A stretch of DNA of 17,483 nucleotides from Pseudomonadota bacterium. GTDB taxonomy: Bacteria; Pseudomonadota; Gammaproteobacteria; Burkholderiales; Burkholderiaceae_D. The translations under genes were made by a program, and so were the position numbers. Below the pieces are notes generated by a model, which did no database searches, was not told where the DNA came from, and saw nothing but the letters and a program-made list of their open reading frames with translations. Positions within the stretch are counted from its first letter, which is position 1. Each line of letters begins with the position of its first letter. Where the stretch lies: positions 1-17,483 of the forward strand of contig JAEZHR010000114.1 of the NCBI GenBank assembly GCA_023416415.1, written 5' to 3'. Below, one piece after another: positions 6,413 through 13,770 of the stretch.

Positions 6413-6670
6413 GGAGATACCCCCCAAGATACCCCCCAAGTCGGGGAAGCCCCCTCCGACGTGCACCTGCTGACCGCACTTGTCATGGAAAAGACCCGGC
6501 ATGACCGCGCTGGGCATACGGGACAGCAAGCACTTCCGAACCCGCCACCTCCAGCCGGCGCTAGACGCCGGCTGGATCGAGATGCCCAGCCGGACAAGCC
6601 CACCAGCCGCCACCAGAAGTACCGGCTGACTGCAGCGGGAAGACAAAGAACAAAGCGCTCGGAACAATGA
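6413..6670 (+). pseudogene. Frameshifted C-terminal relic of an AlbA_2/Fic-type (RecG-like) regulator
   Basis: The frame opens with GDTPQDTPQVGE, the threonine-proline-glutamine linker repeats often seen before the C-terminal winged helix of AlbA_2 or Fic-type proteins. It continues DVHLLTALVMEKT. At about 6500 the similarity jumps by one base to another frame, MTALGIRDSKHFRTRHLQPA then LDAGWIEM. It then returns near 6583 to the first frame as QPDKPTSRHQKYRLTAAGR, ending at the stop at 6668. Together these segments match the usual end of such proteins. The N-terminal domains are absent. Two opposite frameshifts about 80 bases apart plus the missing 5' part indicate a decayed gene fragment. 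The family is recalled from motif memory, not from a search. Confidence 0.65.
6416..6439 (+). repeat. Tandem direct repeat, 12 bases x 2
   Basis: GATACCCCCCAA occurs twice in immediate succession and encodes DTPQ twice in the relic at 6413-6670. Linker repeats of this kind expand and contract readily by slippage, especially with the C-runs. Confidence 0.8.
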
Positions 6671-6716
6671 ACAAGTACGGGGGAGCAAAACCATGAGCAC
6701 TATCGGCCAGAATGAA

Positions 6717-6744
6717 AAAAGGGCGAACCGCAGTTCGCCCTTTT
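6717..6744. terminator. Bidirectional intrinsic terminator
   Basis: AAAAGGGCGAA (6717-6727) and TTCGCCCTTTT (6734-6744) form a perfect 11-bp stem with a 6-base loop, GC-rich at its centre and flanked by A-run and T-run on either side. It works on paper in both directions: leftward for ftsH, whose stop is 44 bases away, and rightward for the rtcB side. Confidence 0.88.
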
Positions 6745-6787
6745 GACGTTCCAGCGCGCGGGCTTCCGCCCGCCCGGCCTTAGTCCA

Positions 6788-8653
<1,866 letters not shown>

Positions 8654-8718
8654 TAAACTTCCTTATGAAGACCCGGGGCAGGTGAAGACCGTGCCGGGAG
8701 AAAATGCTCCATGGCAGG

Positions 8719-8746
8719 AGATTGGGTCGATATTACCGGTTGCAAG
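8719..8746 (-). promoter_or_regulatory. Possible sigma32 heat-shock promoter of ftsH
   Basis: Read leftward, CTTGCAA (8746-8740) and CCCAATCT (8726-8719) are 13 bases apart, close to the sigma32 pattern CTTGAAA, N11-16, CCCCATNT with one mismatch in each box. Initiation near 8712 would give a leader of about 58 bases before the GTG start. ftsH is a classical heat-shock gene in proteobacteria, which supports the reading; it is unproven. Confidence 0.45.
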
Positions 8747-8933
8747 GATTTTTGAAAGTGGATCGTGCAAGGAACTTGCTTCGAAAAAGCGGGAGATATG
8801 GACGGGATGACATTTTTCTTGCATTTCGGGAAATGAAAGATGTTGATCGGGCATGAGCTAGTCGTGCTGCCCATCTCGTTCAGCAAAGAAGGAGATATGT
8901 CGCACTTGCAAGGCTGAGGTCCGCTCCGATCAA

Positions 8934-8946
8934 TGACGCAGCGTCA
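8934..8946. repeat. Perfect palindrome TGACGC-A-GCGTCA
   Basis: A 6+1+6 perfect inverted repeat lies 119 bases before the hydrolase start. It could be an operator for a dimeric regulator. No copy of it was noticed near the LysR gene downstream. Confidence 0.4.
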
Positions 8947-9011
8947 AGGTCCGCGTTGGGATATCCGCCTTTGCGGAAGCAAGGTCGTTTGCACCGGGGA
9001 ACGAAATGGCT

Positions 9012-9039
9012 TCTGGCAATCAGTTATTTAATTGCCAGA
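9012..9039. promoter_or_regulatory. Perfect 9+10+9 inverted repeat before the hydrolase gene
   Basis: TCTGGCAAT (9012-9020) and ATTGCCAGA (9031-9039) flank the AT-rich spacer CAGTTATTTA, 26 bases before the hydrolase start. The spacing of half-site centres is close to two DNA turns, as for a regulator operator; as RNA it would be a hairpin just 5' of the ribosome site. The LysR protein encoded downstream is one candidate ligand, by proximity only. Confidence 0.45.
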
Positions 9040-9065
9040 TTTGCATTATTCAAGGAAGGAGGTCC

Positions 9066-9779
9066 ATGAAACATTTCATTCTTGTCCACGGTGCCTGGCA
9101 GGGCGCCTGGTGCTGGCAGCGGGTACTGCCGCTGTTGCGTGCGGCCGGCCATGAAGCCTGCGCGGTAACACTCACCGGCGTGGGCGAACGTGAGCACTTG
9201 CTGTCGGCCGACATCCGCCTGTCCACCCACGTCCTCGACGTCGTCAACACGGTGGTCCATTGCGAGGCCGAATCGGTGATCCTGGTCGGCCACAGTTATG
9301 GCGGCATGGTGATCACGGGTGCGGCCGACCGCTTGCTGGCACTCGGCGCACCGCGCATCGAACGCATGATCTATGTGGATGCAGTCACGCCCCATCCCGG
9401 CGAAAGCTGGAGCAGTCAGCATTCACCCGAGACCATTGCCGCGCGCCTGGAGGCCGGGCGGGCTTCAGGCGGCGCCTCGCTGCTGCCGCCGGACGCGGCC
9501 GTGTTCGGCCTGGAAGGCGCGGACCGCGACTGGGTCAACCGCCGTCAGACGCCGCACCCTTTCGGGGTCTATCAGGATCCGCTCGATTTCGATGCCGCGC
9601 GCCTTTCGCGCATCCCGCGCACCTTCATCGATTGCACCCGCCCGCCGCTGGCGACCATCGACGTGATGCGCCGGCGCGTGCGCGGCGAACCGGGATGGAA
9701 AGTGGTGGAACTGGCAACCGGACACGATCCGATGATCAGCACACCGCACGAGCTGGCCCGGGTGCTGCTGGCGGATTGA
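9066..9779 (+). CDS. Alpha/beta hydrolase (esterase, methylesterase-like family)
   Basis: This 237-residue single-domain alpha/beta hydrolase belongs to the branch that includes plant hydroxynitrile lyase and methylesterases and bacterial EstC-type esterases. LVHGAWQGAWCW (6-17) forms the oxyanion loop, GHSYGG (75-80) carries the nucleophile S77, and ATGHDPM (217-223) carries the catalytic H220; the acid is probably the Asp of FIDC. There is no signal peptide, so it is likely cytoplasmic. It hydrolyses an ester or amide, but the substrate cannot be predicted. The ATG at 9066 is preceded by a near-perfect AAGGAGG, which settles the start over in-frame ATG codons further 5'. It is convergent with a LysR gene only six bases away. 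Confidence 0.9.
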   Translation: MKHFILVHGAWQGAWCWQRVLPLLRAAGHEACAVTLTGVGEREHLLSADIRLSTHVLDVVNTVVHCEAESVILVGHSYGGMVITGAADRLLALGAPRIERMIYVDAVTPHPGESWSSQHSPETIAARLEAGRASGGASLLPPDAAVFGLEGADRDWVNRRQTPHPFGVYQDPLDFDAARLSRIPRTFIDCTRPPLATIDVMRRRVRGEPGWKVVELATGHDPMISTPHELARVLLAD

Positions 9780-9785
9780 GCATCT

Positions 9786-10715
9786 TTATTTCACTCGCCC
9801 CAGCACTGCGCGCGCCGCCTGCGCCGTGCGCTCGGTTTCGTTGATCAGGTATTCAAGGAAAACCCGCGTGCGTTCGGGCATGAACTTGCGGGTCGGGAAG
9901 GCGGCGTAGATGGTGACGCGGCCGGTGATCCACGGCGCGAGCACGCGCACCAGATCACCGCGCACGAGGTAGGGAGCGACCAGTTCGACCGAGGTGGCTG
10001 CAATCCCTGCGCCGTCCAGCGCCGCGCGCAGCAGAGTGTCAATGTGGTTGGACCACAAGACAGGCTCCACATCCAGCTCAAGCGGCTCGTCGGCATGCTC
10101 GTCAGGCCACATGCGCCAGCTTCCGGGACGCTTGCCGGTCAGCGTCAGGCGCAGGCAATCGTGCGCGGTCAGGTCATGTGGCGTGCGTGGCACGCCGCGT
10201 CGCTTCAGGTAAGCGGGCGAGGCCACCAGCATCGCTTCCGCCGTGATGACCTTGCGCCGCACGTGTTCGGCATCGATGTTCGACTCCTCGCTCAGGAGCG
10301 TGATGTCGTAGTCCTCGATCTGCGGCTCGTCGTTGACGTTGATCTCCAGGCTGATGCGCGGGTAAGCCGCTCGAAAGCCCGATAGCAGCGGTGCCAGCAT
10401 GTGCGTGGCCAGCATCGGTGGCGCAAGAATGTGAAGCACGCCGGCCAGCTCCTGGGTGTCGGCACTGGTCATGGCATGCAGCTCGTCGATGTCGCGCAGA
10501 ATGCCGCGTACGCGTTCCAGATAAGCCGCGCCTGCGGGCGTAAGCGACAGCCGACGCGTGGTTCGGTGAAGCAGGCGAACCGACAGATGGGCTTCCAGAT
10601 CCGCGATCCGGCGCGTGACGACCGCCGGCGACAGATCGAGCGCCCGGGCGGCGGCGGCAAAACTGCCTTCGTCCACCACGCGCTGGAAGACACGCATCGA
10701 TTCCAGGCGGTCCAT
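9786..10715 (-). CDS. LysR family transcriptional regulator
   Basis: This 309-residue protein has a LysR N-terminal winged helix-turn-helix at about residues 1-60 (MRVFQRVVDEGSFAAAARAL, then SPAVVTRRIADLEAHLSVRL then RTTRRLSLT), a linker helix, and a two-lobed effector-binding domain from about 90 onward. The length is standard for the family. The DNA-binding half resembles the subgroup that often controls oxidoreductase or efflux genes, but the effector is unknown. The ATG at 10715 starts MDRLESMRVFQ, typical for the family; the ribosome site is weak. The gene is convergent with the hydrolase and divergent from the DUF4148 gene; palindromes in the divergent spacer are the likely binding sites. 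Confidence 0.93.
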   Translation of the reverse strand: MDRLESMRVFQRVVDEGSFAAAARALDLSPAVVTRRIADLEAHLSVRLLHRTTRRLSLTPAGAAYLERVRGILRDIDELHAMTSADTQELAGVLHILAPPMLATHMLAPLLSGFRAAYPRISLEINVNDEPQIEDYDITLLSEESNIDAEHVRRKVITAEAMLVASPAYLKRRGVPRTPHDLTAHDCLRLTLTGKRPGSWRMWPDEHADEPLELDVEPVLWSNHIDTLLRAALDGAGIAATSVELVAPYLVRGDLVRVLAPWITGRVTIYAAFPTRKFMPERTRVFLEYLINETERTAQAARAVLGRVK

Positions 10716-10732
10716 TCAATGCCTGCCGATTA

Positions 10733-10747
10733 TTGCGGATACCGCAA
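10733..10747. promoter_or_regulatory. Palindrome TTGCGG-ATA-CCGCAA upstream of lysR-type gene
   Basis: A perfect 6+3+6 inverted repeat starts 17 bases upstream of the LysR start and fits the T-N11-A LysR box outline. It probably serves autoregulation, and perhaps control of the divergent DUF4148 gene. The assignment is by position. Confidence 0.5.
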
Positions 10748-10771
10748 CAAGGTGTAGCGCCGCATGCTGTT

Positions 10772-10789
10772 TTTCCGCAATCGCGGAAA
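10772..10789. promoter_or_regulatory. Second palindrome in the same spacer
   Basis: TTTCCGC (10772-10778) and GCGGAAA (10783-10789) form a perfect 7+4+7 repeat, 25 bases beyond the first palindrome. Both contain CCGCAA, so they may be two sites for one regulator at about 40-base centre spacing, as LysR proteins often use. Confidence 0.45.
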
Positions 10790-10871
10790 GCCTAAAGTTC
10801 CTTCCATCGACAGACGCCCGCCGGCAACAACCCGGGGGCCTCGGTTTCTCTCTCGAATGAAAGGATTTATC

Positions 10872-11300
10872 ATGCAACGCACTGCCACTTCCCTGATTGC
10901 CCTCGTCATGGCCGCTTCGGTTTCCGTCCCCGCGCTCGCCCAGAACGCCAATACCGGCAAGACCCGCGACGAAGTGCGCGCAGAGTTGCTCGACGCGCAA
11001 CGCAACGGCACCTATGTCCTCAGCGGCACCACCACGACCATGCGCAGCCTGCACCCCACCCTGTTCGCCAAGCCGGCCGCAGTGCAAGGCAAGACCCGCG
11101 CCGAGGTCAAGGCCGAACTGATCGAAGCCCAACGCAACGGTACCTATGTCGTCAGCGGCGCCGGTCAGACCATGCGCGACCTGCACCCCGGCCTGTTCGC
11201 CAAGGAACCCGCTGCGCAAGGCAAAAGCCGCGCCGACGTGCAAGCTGAAGTGAACCAGCCCGTCAGCAGCATCTACTCCGACCTCTACTTCGGCGACTGA
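10872..11300 (+). CDS. DUF4148 domain protein, exported, with two tandem repeats
   Basis: This 142-residue protein has a signal peptide (MQRTATSLIALVMAASVSVP, then ALAQ; cleavage likely after residue 23). The mature part is two 44-residue DUF4148 units: residues 29-72 begin GKTRDEVRAELLDAQRNGTY and residues 73-116 begin GKTRAEVKAELIEAQRNGTY. A third copy starts GKSRADVQAEV at 117 and breaks off. DUF4148 is found chiefly in Burkholderiales; the proteins are small and periplasmic, with unknown function. The ATG at 10872 is chosen because the signal peptide begins there and AAAGGA lies upstream; the frame is open further 5' with unconvincing content. It is divergent from the LysR gene, which may control it. 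Confidence 0.9.
   Translation: MQRTATSLIALVMAASVSVPALAQNANTGKTRDEVRAELLDAQRNGTYVLSGTTTTMRSLHPTLFAKPAAVQGKTRAEVKAELIEAQRNGTYVVSGAGQTMRDLHPGLFAKEPAAQGKSRADVQAEVNQPVSSIYSDLYFGD
10956..11219 (+). repeat. Tandem 132-base coding repeat, two full copies
   Basis: Copies at 10956-11087 and 11088-11219 encode the two DUF4148 units, and a third partial copy starts at 11220. Stretches such as GGCAAGACCCGCG and CAACGCAACGG are identical between copies, while other codons differ at third positions. This suggests an old duplication kept under protein-level selection. Confidence 0.8.
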
Positions 11301-11324
11301 TTCCGCTAGCATCGCTCGCATCAC

Positions 11325-11437
11325 CGGCAGGAGCGGCACCGATGCCCGCATCCTGCCGATGCGCACCGCACCTGCCGGCGCAGCGCCGGTCCGGAAACAA
11401 AAGTTTTCCGGCTGGTGCTCGCCAGCGGCAATCGCTG
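11325..11437. other. Spacer packed with inverted repeats after the DUF4148 gene
   Basis: Five perfect inverted repeats lie end to end. CGGCAGGA/TCCTGCCG is at 11325-11358, with an inner GCGG/CCGC. CCGGCGC/GCGCCGG is at 11375-11389. CCGGAAA/TTTCCGG is at 11391-11411. GCTGG/CCAGC is at 11411-11426. CAGCG/CGCTG is at 11423-11437. The last two overlap and compete. The first begins 24 bases after the DUF4148 stop and could end its transcript, though none has a good T-tract. The rest may form the leader of the 56-residue gene or a structured RNA. Confidence 0.5.
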
Positions 11438-11475
11438 TAGACTGGCCTCTTCTCAATGCCAGACCAGGACGAGCC

Positions 11476-11646
11476 ATGATCGTCACGCGCGCCGTCTACG
11501 ACGCAGTCCGCCAGATTCACGCACAAGCCACTACCTTCGATCCGGACAATCCTGTCCACCAGACCGCGCTCGCCGCAGGCGTGGCGGAGGTCAACGGCAC
11601 GTCGCTGGAACTCACCTTCAAGGGTCAGCTGGTTCTCGACCTGTAA
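11476..11646 (+). CDS. Small 56-residue protein of unknown function
   Basis: The protein begins MIVTRAVYDAVRQIHAQATT, with a helix followed by AAGVAEVNGTSLELTFKGQL, a likely beta hairpin, and ends VLDL. It has no signal peptide, cysteine motif or membrane span. I do not recognise the family. Support comes from the ATG at 11476 with AGGA six bases upstream, a balanced amino acid composition, and its fit between two assigned genes. It is downstream of the DUF4148 gene in the same direction, separated by a hairpin-dense spacer, and convergent with the hemerythrin-like gene. No function is suggested by the context. Confidence 0.58.
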   Translation: MIVTRAVYDAVRQIHAQATTFDPDNPVHQTALAAGVAEVNGTSLELTFKGQLVLDL

Positions 11647-11726
11647 TCCTCTGGCTTGCCCCCCAAGGGCGACCAACGCGGCACCGTGCACGCGCGGAGG
11701 TGCCGCGCTCCGTCCATGTGCATGGA

Positions 11727-12236
11727 TCAATGTCGGGGGTGATGCCTCGGTTTCGCGGTCGCCTGCGCCTGTATCAGCACAGCGGTTGCCTCGAATATCT
11801 GCATCTGCTCGCCGAGCTCGGTCATGTCGATTCTGGCGTTGTCCAGCTTGGGGAAGAATGCGTTTTCTTCCTCATTGATGTGGTCCAGCGTCATCTCGAG
11901 CATCTGCTCGAACATCGGCAAGGCCTTGCCGTCCTTGAGCGAGATGCGCTTGATCGTGGCCATGATGTCGTCGATCTTGTGATGCGCCTCTTCGAAGTGC
12001 GAAATCATCGACGCATCGACCTGGCGCACGGCCGGATAGAACACCTGCTCCTCCAGCAGCGAGTGGGTTTCGAGCAGCATCAGGATCTGCTCGGCGGCGC
12101 TGATCTTTGCGGCCAGGCTGTCGTTGTCGTAATAGGCCTGCGCCAGCTTGCGCAGCATGTCGTGGTCCATGCGCAACCCATCCACCGGGCGGTCGGCCGG
12201 AAACGCACCCCGGTGTTCGTTCGTGTCTGCAACCAT
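11727..12236 (-). CDS. Hemerythrin HHE domain protein
   Basis: This 169-residue soluble four-helix protein has the HHE cation-binding pattern for a non-haem di-iron centre. Candidate ligands are H25 in MDHDMLR, H58 and E62 in THSLLEEQVFYP, H85 or H86 in EEAHHKI, and H119 and E123 in DHINEEENAFFP. Such proteins bind oxygen or nitric oxide, store or sense iron, or take part in repair of iron-sulfur centres after oxidative stress; which applies here is unknown. The ATG at 12236 is preferred because GAGGAG lies upstream and the 5' extension of the frame is not conserved-looking. It lies 136 bases downstream of the DUF3482 GTPase gene on the same strand and has its own spacer, so it may be separately transcribed. 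Confidence 0.88.
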   Translation of the reverse strand: MVADTNEHRGAFPADRPVDGLRMDHDMLRKLAQAYYDNDSLAAKISAAEQILMLLETHSLLEEQVFYPAVRQVDASMISHFEEAHHKIDDIMATIKRISLKDGKALPMFEQMLEMTLDHINEEENAFFPKLDNARIDMTELGEQMQIFEATAVLIQAQATAKPRHHPRH

Positions 12237-12372
12237 GTCGTGCTCCTCGTGATCGTGAGAATCGGTCGAGACGCGCCGCGAGGTTTCATCAGCGGCAACG
12301 TACCGGTCACGACAGTTCGATGCAGACCGGACAACGAAGTTCAGGGCCCCGTCCGGCGGCGAGGAAGTCGGC

Positions 12373-13770
12373 TCACTCGATGCTTGCAGCCAAGGCGCGC
12401 TCCAGCTGCCGGGCAATCTCATCCGACAGCCGCGTACGCCGAGCATCCGTCGCGCCGCGTCGCCCGATCCACGCCCAATCGGCATGGCCACGTGCAAGCT
12501 GCAGTGCTGCAACGATCGGTTTGAAGGCTTGCGCCTTTTCCTGTTCGGCCTGCACCACGGCAACCTTGCCTTGCGCGGCGTGTCCGCGCCGCTCCAGCGC
12601 CTCCATCAAGCCCAGCATGTGCGCGGCCAGCACGTAGAGCACTTCGTTTTCCAGCGTCAGTTCCTGCACGCCACGCACCTTGTTCGCCAGACGCCGCCCG
12701 AACTGCCCCCAGCCCTGGCTCGCCATGCCACCCAAGGCCGCGCCCAGCGCGGTGCCGGCGCCCAGCGACAAGCCGGCCGTCGCGATGTCCGCCACCAATC
12801 CGATGGCACCGCCCACCGCAGCGCCTGCGCCGAGCTTGCGCCCGGCGTCGCGCAGGGTTTCCGGATTGAACAGATCGTCTTCCCAGCGCCCGTCCAGCCA
12901 GGGCAGGGTTGCCGCATCGGCCTCTTCGCCCCGAAAGCCATAGATCGCCAGCAGATCGTCGATGCTCGCGCGCGATGCCTTCAGCACGTCCTCGCGAAAT
13001 CCCCGGATGAACTTTTCACGACGGTGCTCGACGGCAAAATCCTCCTGCGCAATGGGCCGGCGCAGTGCCGCCATCGACACCAGCAGATCGCTCACCACGC
13101 GACAGCCGGCGGCCTGGCGTTCGCGCCGCTGGAAGGCCAGGTCCTCCATCACGCGCACGAGCGCCGAACGCCGCTCGCGCAGCAGGGTGCTCAGGTCCTG
13201 GTAGAGCTGCTCTTCGGAGCCGGCGAAGGGCGCGACGGCATCGAACTGCACGCAGGCATGCAGGTTGTAAGCCGCCAGTGTCGTCAGCCATTCATCCTTG
13301 CGGCTGCGCGCATCGCGCACGAAGTTCAGCACCGGCATGATGGGGCGCGCGCACCATGTCAGTATCTCGATCTCGGCGCGAAACTTCGGCAGCACCGGCT
13401 CGCGCGTGTCGATCACGTAAATGCCGGCATCCACTTCCAGCATCTGGCGCAGCACCTTGGCCTCCTGTTCGAAAGCCGCATGGGCCTCCGGCCCGGCGAG
13501 AAAGGCGCGCACGCGGTCCGGCGGCGTCGGACACTCAGCGAGTGCCTTCATGTAGTCCGCCAGCGTGATGGCATCTTCCAGCCCCGGCGTGTCGAAGAAG
13601 CGCACGGCCGGCACGCCGTCGACCTTCAGGTCGATGGCTTCCACGTGGCGCGTGGTGCCGGGACGATCGGCGACTTCGCCAAAGGCGATGTGGCGCGTGA
13701 GCGTGCGCAGCAGCGAGGTCTTGCCGGCATTGGTGTGGCCGACCACGGCGATGCGGATGGGGTCAGCCAT
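12373..13770 (-). CDS. DUF3482 domain GTPase
   Basis: This 465-residue protein has an N-terminal Era/Obg-like GTPase domain: the P-loop GHTNAGKTS (11-19), a switch region RPGTTRH with T39/T40, and G3 DTPGLED (60-66). The usual NKxD base-recognition motif is not present; LNFVRDARS (148-156) stands at its place. A helical DUF3482 region follows, with a glycine-rich hydrophobic segment at about 310-358 (GAGAAVGGAIGLVADIATAG, then GAGTALGAALGG) that looks like a glycine zipper and could insert in or press on membranes. The start overlaps the end of the upstream DUF2868 gene by eight bases (ATGGCTGA), which points to translational coupling. The pair is a recurring, functionally uncharacterised combination as far as I know. 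Confidence 0.88.
   Translation of the reverse strand: MADPIRIAVVGHTNAGKTSLLRTLTRHIAFGEVADRPGTTRHVEAIDLKVDGVPAVRFFDTPGLEDAITLADYMKALAECPTPPDRVRAFLAGPEAHAAFEQEAKVLRQMLEVDAGIYVIDTREPVLPKFRAEIEILTWCARPIMPVLNFVRDARSRKDEWLTTLAAYNLHACVQFDAVAPFAGSEEQLYQDLSTLLRERRSALVRVMEDLAFQRRERQAAGCRVVSDLLVSMAALRRPIAQEDFAVEHRREKFIRGFREDVLKASRASIDDLLAIYGFRGEEADAATLPWLDGRWEDDLFNPETLRDAGRKLGAGAAVGGAIGLVADIATAGLSLGAGTALGAALGGMASQGWGQFGRRLANKVRGVQELTLENEVLYVLAAHMLGLMEALERRGHAAQGKVAVVQAEQEKAQAFKPIVAALQLARGHADWAWIGRRGATDARRTRLSDEIARQLERALAASIE

Larger units (their letters stand above)
8654..9065. other. Gene-free stretch of 412 bases between divergent ftsH and hydrolase genes
   Basis: No convincing gene is present; open frames here are short and have no recognisable content. 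The stretch looks less GC-rich than its surroundings, especially at 8740-8890 and 9018-9055. It holds a possible heat-shock promoter for ftsH, a short inverted repeat GCAAG/CTTGC at 8767-8779, and two perfect inverted repeats closer to the hydrolase gene. Confidence 0.7.

Noticed and set aside
8792..8917. GGAGATATG twice (8792-8800 and 8891-8899), each opening a very short frame of 12 and 6 codons
   Set aside because: The gap between the ribosome-like site and ATG is only two bases, the peptides are too short to judge, and no leader function is indicated.
11415..11443. A promoter ending in TAGACT (11438-11443) for the 56-residue gene
   Set aside because: No acceptable -35 box lies at the right distance and the -10 match is poor.
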